A stretch of 64,000 nucleotides of DNA from Brachyhypopomus gauderio (Eukaryota > Chordata > Actinopteri > Gymnotiformes > Hypopomidae), in the NCBI RefSeq assembly GCF_052324685.1, contig NC_135223.1, positions 13,308,130-13,372,129 on the forward strand. Reading direction: 5' to 3'. Positions 54,099 to 64,000 of this stretch are shown here, in pieces (the stretch's first letter is position 1; every line of letters begins with the position of its first letter). The position numbers and the translations under genes are program-made. The notes under the pieces were generated by a model. That model did not search any database. It saw nothing but the letters and a program-made list of their open reading frames with translations, and was not told where the DNA came from.

Positions 54099-56309
54099 CT
54101 TGGACTACCTTCAGCGCTGAGTGGGAGAGGTCAGGGAACAGGGGTGAGGCCACAATCTGGACCGCTGCTCCGTTTCAATAAAGTCATGCGTGTAAACATG
54201 GAAATGGAGATTCTTTTTATTAAACAACAAAAGCAATAACACTGAATGCACAATAATAAGGCATTAATTTCCTAGCTCCAAGTGAAGGTTCCCACATCAA
54301 GAGGAAATGCGTGTTGTCCTTTATTTATAAATAAACATATTTAAGTATATTAATGCACATGGAGGATGAAAACTCTGAACACTCCCTGCAACAGTTGAGA
54401 TGACCTCAGCTTTAATTATACTTTCGGGCACTTGGGTCCTGTCTGTAGGTGATGGTAGTCTTTAATGTGAAGCTACTGGAGTCTTGGTGCTTAGAGACTT
54501 GGTGACATCACATCCTGACATCTCACTTCACGAACCAGAAGTATCGGGTGTTGGATCTTAAATCTCTCCAAGACTCATGCAAGAACCACTCATACAACTT
54601 CTTAAATAACACAAGAAATTCAAGAGGACTTTCCACATTTACCAATTTCCTCCAACACAGAATATTGTGTAACACACTGCACCCATTTTTTACATCCAAA
54701 GGGACACTTATGGAGTCTCATGAAACAACTTTACAAAAACTACAAAAACAAAGACATTTTAAGACTGTAAAAGAATGTGAAAATGAAATTAAATGTAAAA
54801 ATGCTGCTTGCAGGAAACCCAAAACTATGTTACTCAAGAGCCACATCTAGTGTTGCTACTGAGGTCTCAGGAGTGTGAGTTGTGTGGTTTACCTTCACTA
54901 CCCACCAGTAGCCCTGATCATCTGTGTGGATTACCTTCACTACCCACCAGTAGCCCTGATCATCTGTGTGGATTACCTTCACTACCCACCAGTAGCCCAG
55001 ATGTGTGAATTACCTTCACCACCCACCAGCCACTAAAGATCTTCAGCCCATTGCTTATGGCCATCCTCCCTATCACAGTCTAAATAGTGTTAGCTGTTCA
55101 TGATGCTAACAAGCCCTGCCCATCGTCTACATATTCCATTTATAGCCATGGTACAGTTGGGAGAATATTTCCTTATCTCTAAGAAAGAGCCCAAAGTCAG
55201 GCCTAGACAAAAACCAAGAAGGTGTTTACCCGTGCTGCATCAAAGCCGTCAGCTCCAAAACTGGTGCACCTTAATGGAGACCTGAAAGAGGATGAAGAAG
55301 AACCTGGAATTAGACAATAAACCCCACAATAAACCCTGCAAAGCTGTAAAAGAGTTCAAAAAGATTCACTGCTTAAAATGTTTCCTCTGAGATGACAGAA
55401 GACCCGGATACTAAAAAATAAACCACACAAAAAAAGCAAACATCACATTGATTGCCCACAGACAACAGTCTCTGAGCTAAACATGTGCCATTAGGTGGGA
55501 TAAATTAGTAACTGGGCTAGCATGGGAGCCATTGTTTCAGGGGTCAACAGCAGCAGATGCCAGGTGAGAGTTTAGAGTCCACCAAGTGATCTGCAAATGA
55601 TCTCTGTACAGTAAACCAGAGATTTCACTTCCCCTCTGAGAACAGCCAGCAATTGTCCATTGTCCCAAGTGAGGAAGATGGCAGAGGAAGAGAATGGGTT
55701 CGTCCTGGAGCAGGTTGGCTTCGGGACAGAGCAAGGTCTATGGAGGACTAGGGACTTGGGCAGGTTTAGTCCTGGTATGTTAAACAACACATACAACACA
55801 TGACCAAGCCCAGCCAGGGTGGTCTAGAGAATTAACCTATGTTTTAGAGAGACTTGTGATCTATGGGGTCTGGTGCTTCTAGGTTTAACATCTTCCGAGC
55901 ACCAGTGTCCCCTAGTCGTCTTCATTTGCGGCATTACTTGTTATTACCATTTCCCTTGTCTATGCATAAAAACCACAAATTGTGAACATAATAGAAGTGT
56001 TAAGGTCTGTTAACGCTGTTAACACTCAAGCGGTTTGACATCCTGATACCGATCACTAAACCAGATGCTGTGAGACACGAACATGACTCAGTGACTGTCT
56101 AAGGCCTAGCGATCAGCAACTAAAAATGTCAACATGGTCGAGCTGTACTAACCAATCAGGAAACGTGTCCACAACGAGTCTGTCCTTCCTGCCTGTCAAT
56201 TACCTCACATGTGCGGGAAACTCAGCACTGGTCATGCGTGTGATTGAATGTATGGCTTTGGAATAATGTCTGGTCGTCTGTGGAACCAAAGGCAATGTTG
56301 GACTCATAA
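54099..56309. other. nck1 5' flank or first intron
   Basis: No gene recognised. It contains a three-copy 42-bp repeat at 54885-55010. A non-coding first exon of nck1 is expected somewhere upstream of 54098 but cannot be placed. Confidence 0.45.
54885..55010. repeat. 42-bp tandem repeat, 3 copies
   Basis: The unit contains TTACCTTCACTACCCACCAG and TAGCCCTGATCATCTGTGTG. Copies are nearly identical. Confidence 0.9.
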
Positions 56310-56317
56310 CTTTAAAT

Positions 56318-57560
56318 TAGGGGTGGGACTTTAATTTTAACGCATTAATTTCGATTAATTTATTACAGGGAAAATAACAAACTAAAAAAATGTATGCATT
56401 TTAATGCATTTAACGCATGAGACACTTTTGCACCGTGGAATGTTTCTCAGTGCACGAGTTCCAGGCATACAGATTATATGGATGCACAATAAGATGAGCA
56501 TGATGGAGATGACTGAAGAGGCTACGCTGGTAGATGGGAAATTTAAATATAAGAAATTTTCAGATGGAAGTACAAACACAAATAGTGTTATTTGCACTTT
56601 ATGCAGGAAGGAGTTCGCTTATCACAGGAGCACTTCCACCCTTCATTACCACCTCAACGCAAAACATGTTGGGGCTAACGCGCAGGTCAGTAATGATAAC
56701 TTAGCTGCTAAATGTATTCCTAGTACGAGCAGTGTCGCCAGTCAACACTCGACCACATGTTGGGGTTCAAATTAAATAACAAAATGTCAAAATCCACGTC
56801 AGACAAATTGACCAATTCACTGGCGAGATGGATGGCTGTGGACTGTAGACCGCTCTCTGTGGTCAAAGGCTTACAAGAAGCGCTGCACATTGCGTCAACT
56901 GATGCAAGTTATGAACTGCCGTCCAGAAAGACAATGTCGAAGAAAATTCAGCAGCTGTATGATGAGGAAAGGGAAGTAAAACAGGTTATTGTGAAGAGCG
57001 CCACAAATGTGGCTCTGACTGGGGATCACTGGACCTCTGTTAGCAACAAGAATTATCTTGGTGTGACAGCTCATATTATAGATGATGAATGGAAGATCCA
57101 GTCATTTGCTTTGAACATGCAGAAGACCACTTCTAGGCACTATGGAGATGCCTGTGTAGAGGACTTTATAGCTGTGACAGAGGCCTGGGAAATTAAAGAA
57201 AAAGTCCATCTAAAATGGTCTTAAAAAACATCTTCTGATTTACTTCAGTTCTTCTTATTATTCAAATATCCTGAGCAAAACTCCAAAAATTAAACATTTT
57301 TGGTCAGAATTTCCAGTGTTCTGAAAACTGTTTGCTCTGTTTTCTGCACTCATCTATTGGTCTATGTAGTAGACTGGTGGAAAAATAAACAAGATGTTGA
57401 AGTTTATGATTATGTTCATTGATTCATTCATCATTCAAACTTAAATTAATATTTCTCATGTTAGATATTGAAATGCGATTAAAATGCAATTCATTTCGAT
57501 TAATTAATTACAAAGCTTCTAATTAATTTGATAAATTTTTTATATTGCGTCCCACCCCTA
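56318..57560 (+). mobile_element. hAT transposon, internally deleted
   Basis: A 1243-bp element with 12-bp terminal inverted repeats TAGGGGTGGGAC / GTCCCACCCCTA. It is flanked by CTTTAAAT (56310-56317) and CTTTAAAC (57561-57568), an 8-bp duplication with one mismatch that fits the hAT target preference nTnnnnAn. Subterminal ATTAATTTCGATTAATT-like motifs occur at both ends. It carries the 5' part of a transposase gene. Confidence 0.9.
56404..57224 (+). pseudogene. BED-finger hAT transposase fragment (ZBED-like)
   Basis: The first frame, up to about 56770, carries a BED zinc finger: CTLCRKEF followed by LHYHLNAKH, matching Cx2C...Hx3-5H. A second frame from 56757 continues with the hAT transposase N-terminal part, including ELPSRKTMSKKIQQLYDE and ALTGDHWTSVSNKNYLGVTAHIID. 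A frameshift separates the two. The protein stops after YGDACVEDFIAVTEAW..., before the catalytic core is complete, and there is no dimerisation domain. It is therefore non-functional and part of the deleted element at 56318-57560. Confidence 0.85.
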
Positions 57561-57735
57561 CTTTAAACACATACGATCATACAGAAAAACAAAATTATCG
57601 GTGTATCAATATGTACACCTAACATTCCTTTTGTTTGACCATGGGATATCAACACGGTTGGGCTGTACCAAACTACCATGGTGGTTGTGTTTGTTATTCA
57701 CTCACTCAAACCCCATGACCCAACATTCAGCAGAT

Positions 57736-58522
57736 TAGGAATGCACCGAAAATTCGGCCACCGAAAAATTTCGGCCGAAATGGCTTAAATTTGCATTTTC
57801 GGTTTTCAGCCGAAATACTTTCATCACCGAAACAACACGGCCGAAACAATGTGTTGTGATGACGCAAGCAAAAATCGCCTGCACGTGTTTATTTGGATAA
57901 AGCTAGCAAAAAAGTTTTCCAGTGATGGCACCAAGGAAAAGGACATTACACCAAAAATTATGGAACTCGTTGCCTTAGACGATCAGCCGTTCTCTGTCGT
58001 AGGGATTTCGTAGGCTAATAGAGAACATTGAGCCCCGTTATGTTTTGCTGAGCAGACGACATTTCTCAGAAGCGTGTTTACCTGAGCTATTTAATGTTGT
58101 TGCAACTCACGTCACGTTTTTATGAGAGAATTTATATTTATCTTTCAGGTCAGTCAGTTATAATTAAATTTAACTCGTATAAAATACATATATTTCTCCT
58201 TTCAGATAAAAACGGTCTGGAAGCGAGTTAAATTTAATTAGTGGTCGGCCATTGTCAGCGTTATCACCGTTAACGGCCCACCACTAATTTTATTTTATAA
58301 TATGCATTACTGTAATGTCAGTGCTAAATACATATTTTCAAATCAAATTTTGTAGTTGATTTATTCTTTGAATAGCAATGCTTTGATTTTAGTGAGGTTA
58401 GCCATAAATCCAATGTTACTAATAATTGGCATAATGTATTTCGGTGTTTCGGTTTTCGGCCTTGGTTTTCTCATTTTCGGTTTTCGGTTTCGGCTAAGAA
58501 TTTTCATTTCGGTGCATCCCTA
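57736..58522. mobile_element. Non-autonomous hAT element with exact TSD
   Basis: A 787-bp element with 16-bp terminal inverted repeats TAGGAATGCACCGAAA / TTTCGGTGCATCCCTA (one mismatch). It is flanked by exact 8-bp duplications CAGCAGAT at 57728-57735 and 58523-58530. Subterminal TTTCGG/CCGAAA motifs are repeated many times at both ends, the likely transposase binding sites. No transposase frame. Confidence 0.93.
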
Positions 58523-58530
58523 CAGCAGAT

Positions 58531-60712
58531 CGTAACAGCTCTCAGAAATCACCCTCCACCCTCATCTGCCCCACCTCCATGTGCTGTCCTGGCTCATAGG
58601 CTCCGACGTCAAAGCAACAATAACACATTTGAGGCACTCTTAAAAGGCCAGCAGCATCACAATCTCCACAGTGGTGGAACTGCAGTGGTGCCGAGACCCA
58701 CCCATTCGCCACTGCAAAACGTTTTAAGGTAAAAGGCGACACAGAGACGTTATATGGAGCCAAAAACCAAACGGTCACACACCAGATGTGGCGAGCAGAG
58801 CCAACGGGTGTAGCACAGAGGCGGAGCTTGGTCCACGCAGGCCACACCCAGCTCAGCTAGCACTTGCTCACGGCCTAATGCATTAATGCTGGAACACACC
58901 TCCCATCTGTATTTTAAATAAAACTGTTTTCTACCACACCCCAGACATATGCATAACAATCCAATTGGATGTGATTCATTCACAATTAAAGAGGTCTCAT
59001 GGAGGCAGATCTATTCACAGATCACGTCAACTACTTGAGTCTGAGGACACAGATCACTAATATGAGAGTTTGTGATCTCATGGATCTCACAGCACTAGTG
59101 TCGGTTTGTGATCTCATGGATCTCACAACACTAGTGTCGGGCGATACTGCCTTCTTCCAATACTGTTACACCGTCTTCAAATAAGCCCATGTCATACAGT
59201 ATTACCAGGGTGGGGTTTCAAATACATTTTCCATGAACAAATGCTATTTTTTATGTTTCATTTGAATAAGCATTAGAAACATTATTTTCCTTTTAGCTTC
59301 CTTATACATCACATTATGACAATATCTGAAAAACAATAATCATATTTAACCTTTACAGTATTAACCACGTATAGCCTATACTATTTTGTTATCCATTTCA
59401 ATAGGTTTACTCTTTTGCTGAACACTGTCTACACAAAACAAACCTACAGACCTTAACAACACAACATGTGAGCTACCATAATATTTATGGTGAGAACACA
59501 ACAGAGAAACACTGTTTTAGTAGCAAACCAGGGAATATGGCAAGAAAAATTCATCGGCCGTACTGGCAACAGAAGCACATTTAGAATTTTTTTTTTCTCA
59601 AAAACTGGTTCTTATCAGGTTTGAGCAGGTTCTGTTCAAGACTACTAACCCAACCCGCTGTTCCGAACAGCCACAGACGGTGATGTCCTGGCACGTGAGT
59701 ATTCTCTGGCTAACTCGGGTATCACTGGGAAGAGGCTTCCGTTAGTTTTCCACCAGATCACCAGCTCTTCATGTCCATAGATCACAGGCAGACAACAGTA
59801 AAGCGGAGATGTGCAACATCTCAGGACCACTGGTGGATGCTGTCTTAGTTTCCTGCTCAGACGGTCCTGTTCCCTTTTCTCCAGAACACCGAGTCAGACC
59901 ATATGGCCATTGTAACCGTGGCTACGTCCAAAATCACATACTTCTAGTAATCGCAGCTGCTAACTGAAATTGGTCCTGCATTGTATACTATGGCAGTGTG
60001 CAAACTGGACAATCCCATAATTCCGTGTTTCTGAAGCTAAACAAAATGGCAGACAATAGCAGATACCGGTGAGGTGCTTTTAAAGTGTACTTAGGATTAA
60101 ACTTTGTATGTGTTCAAAAAAGGATGAAGGATCAATTCATGTCCAACTATTCTCCATTTATTCTTTAAAAAGTTACATTTTTAGTTCAAAGGTCACTGGA
60201 TTTTCAGCTGTAACAGCATAGTGTATCAGAAACGTTCCATGTAACAGCATGTGCTACCATTATAAAAAATGTGGCCCATGTCTGCCTCCAACTACGCTTT
60301 CATCTCAGAACCATTTTTATATCCATCATTTTTATATCTCAATGCCTATAAAGACCACAATTTATATGGGGACTTTTATTCTGAACGTGCTATTATTATT
60401 ATTACAGAATATGCATTAAACATTCAGTTAAATTACAGTACAACCGAGAGATACTACAAAACCACCGAAGAGGCTTGTAGAGAATAAACGCCGCTGTGAT
60501 GAGAGGAAGTCCAAGTCCAATCAGCTCTCCCTCCGTTCTCTTCACTGATCTGTGGGAGGCCACAGTGATGGCAAGAGCGCCCCCTGTCTTTTGCCTATGG
60601 TCTTGCAGTGTCCTCCAAACTGCCCAGTTCAGATGATGAGTTAAAGAGTGTAACCATGACCCATGTAGAAGCTGGACAGGCCCTGCAGTAGCGGCTCCAT
60701 TATCCACAGCTA
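58531..60712. other. Spacer without recognised genes
   Basis: Only a two-copy 36-bp repeat (59068-59139) and short unsupported frames are seen. It separates two hAT insertions. Confidence 0.45.
59068..59139. repeat. 36-bp tandem duplication
   Basis: Two copies of a unit containing TTTGTGATCTCATGGATCTC and CACTAGTGTCG, differing at one base. Confidence 0.92.
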
Positions 60713-60720
60713 TAACAGAG

Positions 60721-62404
60721 TAGGCTTGTCACGATACTAAGAATTACAACTTCGATACGATACTTAAAAAAATATTGAAATTCGATACAATTTTCGATAC
60801 CAAAGTCAGATACGGTGCTAATTTCCGTTTTAAAGCCTTTTCATTTTTTTATAAACAAACAAATGAATGTTGCTTTGTGTTTGAAAATGCTTTAAACTGT
60901 AACTTCATTTCACAACAAATATGTCTGACTGAACAGTTCTTTTGTGTTAACAAATACGAGCATCTTGTAATTCCAGGGGGAGAACTTGAAGACGTTAAGA
61001 TTGGGCGTTTTGAAAATAAACAACCATTAAATAATGTGATAAAAAAGCGAGTAATTTCGAGTATATATATAAATATTTAACTTATCCCAACAAACATGCG
61101 ACGTCAGAAAGACGTTAAAATCAAGTCTGTATCACGTCGGTCAGTCCAGACCCATTTTTGCATGTCTGGTGGACGTTCAAAACTGGTTCAAAATCTGACA
61201 GTGTGACTAGGACCTTAACCTTTTAACTTAACATGAACGTCTATGACGAGTTTTCTATCTGAACGTCTTACTAGGACCTTTATTGGATGTCAGGACGTGC
61301 AAAAACTGCAACTGAACAGCAGTAATAGACGTTTAAAAAAGACGTCGCTAAAACTTTCATTCTGGCTTTTCAGTGGACGTCTTTTGAACGTCTGACAAAG
61401 TGTCTTTGCTCGTGCTGGGAAATATTGAAATGGACCTTGAAAGTGACATACAAGTGTTTGAATTCCACAAGGTGTATGAACCCTGCAAACATGACTTTGT
61501 TCATTGCGCTGAAGCGCGGCGCACGCGAAGTCGTGCACCTCTCGAATTTTGTAACTTCGCGCGCGCCGCGCCTCAGCGCAATGAACAAAGTCATGTTTGC
61601 AGGGTTCAATTCAAGCGCTTGTACCAATATTTCCCAGCACGTTAAACTTAATTAAGTTAAATATTTATACATATACTCGAAATGATTCGAAATATTGCAC
61701 TTTTAATCACATTATTTAGTGGTTGTTTATTTTCAAAACGCCCAATCTTAACGTCTTCACGTTCTCTCATGTTTCATCCTGGAATTACAAGAGGCTCGTA
61801 TTTGTTAATGTAATACAAGAAAACTGTTCAGTCAGACAGATATTTGTTGTGAAACGAAGTAGTTACAATTTAAACAAACATTTTCAAGTACTTTAGCCTA
61901 AATTGCAGCACTTTTCAAACCTGAAACACACTGAAACACAAAGCAGCATTAAAATTAGTCAGGTAAGTGTTCATTCCCCTGTTTTGATGGGTGTTTCTTT
62001 TATACTACCACATATAGTTTCGGACAACACTGCAAAGCGGAAAGTATAAAGCCTCCACCGCTCGCAGAGGTTCGCGCGAGGTGTGCGCGGAGTCGAGCGC
62101 TATGGTCACTCAACCAGGCTTTAGCGCCCTTCGTTGAAATGTTCCAAAAGCACCGCTTGCAAACGGGCTTGTTCATGTCCTTCGGTTTTCCATCTGTATC
62201 TGCTTCGAATCCAACAGCACTGCGTTTGCTTTAGCTGCCATATTAGCATTACAAACTGTCCTGTGCATTACGGCAGCTTGGGTGGGTCAAACGAAAGCGC
62301 ATTTTATGTAAAAATAATCGATACTTAAGGGAAACGAGTATTGTACTGTTTCAGAATGTTCAGTATCGATACGTATCGATATATCGATTTTTTTGACAAC
62401 ACTA
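60721..62404. mobile_element. hAT-type element with long internal inverted repeat
   Basis: A 1684-bp element flanked by exact 8-bp duplications TAACAGAG (60713-60720 and 62405-62412). Terminal repeats are TAGGCTTGTCA on the left and TAGTGTTGTCA read from the right. Subterminal ATCGATAC/GTATCGAT motifs occur at both ends. The interior contains two arms of about 240 bp in inverted orientation (about 60840-61083 and 61654-61910) around a 570-bp centre that holds other repeat DNA. No transposase frame survives. Confidence 0.85.
61411..61641. mobile_element. Fold-back (palindromic) element nested in the hAT element
   Basis: The ends are perfect 17-bp inverted repeats CGTGCTGGGAAATATTG / CAATATTTCCCAGCACG. 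Inside, a core of about 58 bases containing CCCTGCAAACATGACTTTGT and TCATTGCGCTGA is repeated in inverted orientation almost perfectly, so the transcript would fold into one long hairpin. Both strands therefore show near-identical short frames. Related fragments lie at 7286-7344 and 46275-46336. Confidence 0.8.
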
Positions 62405-62436
62405 TAACAGAGTTTATTCTCAACCAGTCCCCGTTC

Positions 62437-63030
62437 TCAGAGTCCATCACCTAGCAATGCTTGTAGCTGTGTGACTTTCCAGGAAAAAAGAGACTGTTGA
62501 GAGACATTTTGACTAATTTCCAGTCGTGTGTAATGAAGGAGACAGCCAAGGACATGTACAGCGTCATTTTCACCTACGACCGCAGGGCTGTTGTCCATCA
62601 ATAAACATCTGCCATCGGCAGCAGAATGTGTAGATCTTGTTAAACGTTGTGATACAAGTCTGTGGGTTGGATTTCCTTTGAGGTACATCATACTGGCGTT
62701 TTGCTTCATGGCTCTGAATGACGGTTTCCCAACCGTGTGGAACACCACCATTCCTTTAGCGAGATACATGTGTAGGTCTCCCATCATGCATTATCCCCTG
62801 TGGATGTTATGGGTTTGGCTAAAGCACCTGTCGCAGTTTGTTGTGATAATGCCGTTGAGGCTTTTCCCGCAACTACCATATGGCGTCTGACGGCTGACGG
62901 CGTTTGGGAAGTGATTACATGGTGCTTAATTTTTATATTTGCATGTTCCGTCTTGTTCACATCTTTGGCTGGTTTTAGGCAAATCTTACATAATGGTTCA
63001 TCATACAGCCAAACTGTAGCAGCTCTCTGA
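62437..63030 (-). pseudogene. Decayed BED/hAT-like transposase remnant
   Basis: On the minus strand, frame-broken translation gives VWLYDEPLCKICLKPAKD near 63010-62960, resembling a BED zinc finger. About 200 bp further on comes LAKGMVVFHTVGKPSFRAM (near 62770-62700), resembling the conserved IAKDMMP...VEKPGFR block of ZBED-type hAT transposases. Several stops and frameshifts separate them. No ends or target duplication were found. It is unlike the hAT fragment at 56.4 kb. Confidence 0.55.
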
Positions 63031-63335
63031 AAGTCTCACTAGACTCACAGCCGCGTTGGCTTCACCCTCTCTGTTAGCGTAGGACTTCAACACTGAGCTC
63101 CTCAGTCTTCTCTCAGTGAGCTCCAACACAACCCCACACCAGTTTGCCAACGTGCTGAATGTGCTAAACCGACAGTTCAGAAGTCAAACATGGACCAGAA
63201 ACTTTTATATGTGCCAATTTTGAAATATCACTATTTTGAAATATTGTCCTCATTTTTTTATCGCTGGAGTGTTTGTTTTCGTTTAAACTACACACACAAA
63301 GGCAAGGTTTCCATGTAGCATTGTGGTGAATAAGA

Positions 63336-63338
<3 letters not shown>

Positions 63339-63373
<35 letters not shown>
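63339..63373. repeat. (CT)n microsatellite
   Basis: About 17 CT units. Confidence 0.95.
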
Positions 63374-63377
<4 letters not shown>

Positions 63378-63432
63378 AATTTAATGAACACTGGGAGGCA
63401 GCGTTAACAACTTTACTGCTGAGTAACAATGA

Positions 63433-63526
<94 letters not shown>
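63433..63526. repeat. (CA)n microsatellite
   Basis: An almost pure CA run of about 46 units, followed by a short GA run. Confidence 0.97.
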
Positions 63527-63528
<2 letters not shown>

Positions 63529-63529
63529 A

Positions 63530-64000
63530 GACTCCCACATCAGGTCAGCACGCCTCTCTCCCTCTACCCCAGTCTCTCTCTCTCTGTCTCCATCTTTTTT
63601 TTTTTATATGCTTCTTTGTGTGGTTGTAGATTGCAGAATCGTGATAGGTCAATAAAATTATGTGTATCTCCGTCTCTCTCTCCATCTGTTCTTCCATCTT
63701 CTGCTGAAGGCACCTGCCTCTCCGCTCCACGCTGGTGAGACGGGATGTGTCCGTATGCAGGTGTGTGGAGAGAGTAGATGTTTGTGAGTGTGACTGAGGC
63801 TTTGGAATACGTGCAGTCCCAGAGACGTGCTGCTGTAGTCAGGTCCCTCTCCTGGTATACCAGAGCGCTTGCATGTTTTTGATAAGCAGCTATCAAACGC
63901 TGACACACAGCACACGTCATACTTTGACACGTGCTTTACCCTTTAAGTATTCATGAGTGATCCCCGTCATAAATATACATGTAGAAACAGGAAGAGAGAT
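63530..64000. other. Right edge, no gene recognised
   Basis: CT-rich, then ordinary sequence. Short minus-strand frames over 63545-63930 are low complexity and unsupported. Confidence 0.4.

Overview
This is nuclear DNA of a ray-finned fish (teleost). The genes are vertebrate and split by spliceosomal introns. Dinucleotide microsatellites and minisatellites are very dense, and there are small hAT-type DNA transposons, tRNA-derived SINEs and a decayed L2-like LINE of the kinds usual in fish genomes. The species cannot be named from the sequence alone.

Five protein-coding genes could be assembled exon by exon. In order they are: an angiotensin II type 1 receptor (agtr1-like, + strand, single coding exon, 1781-2881); pancreatic carboxypeptidase B (cpb1, +, 11 coding exons, 4419-9775); glycogenin-1 (gyg1, +, 7 coding exons, 11735-26321, with one in-frame GC-AG intron); mitochondrial-type 3-hydroxybutyrate dehydrogenase (bdh1, +, 5 coding exons, 27867-31694); and the SH3-SH3-SH3-SH2 adaptor NCK1 (nck1, - strand, 3 coding exons, 54098-37304). 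Every joined reading frame closes exactly. AGTR1-CPB1-GYG1 is also a neighbourhood on human 3q24, so the left half is an old conserved block. The genes share no operon-like logic: they cover blood-pressure signalling, protein digestion, glycogen priming, ketone-body metabolism and phosphotyrosine signalling.

The right half is accessory-rich. The 15.3-kb first coding intron of nck1 (38537-53872) holds at least eight unrelated minisatellites with 24-, 26-, 30-, 31-, 33-, 36- and 51-bp units. They include a 51-bp array of about 46 copies and a 31-bp array with a duplicated 12-monomer (372-bp) higher-order unit. Long open frames over these arrays arise because most unit lengths are multiples of three; I do not call them genes.

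Upstream of nck1 (54.1-64 kb) I see no host gene. That stretch is a transposon graveyard. Three hAT-type elements have 8-bp target-site duplications: 56318-57560 with a broken BED-finger transposase, 57736-58522, and 60721-62404, which carries a long inverted repeat and a nested fold-back element. A further frame-broken BED/hAT-like remnant lies at 62.4-63.0 kb. Two smaller hAT elements sit in introns of cpb1 (7128-7470) and nck1 (52508-52677). No wholly new system was found. The best leads are the repeat architecture, the CLEAR-type palindromes at gyg1, the GC-box minisatellite touching the agtr1 start, and the membrane-like N-terminus of bdh1.
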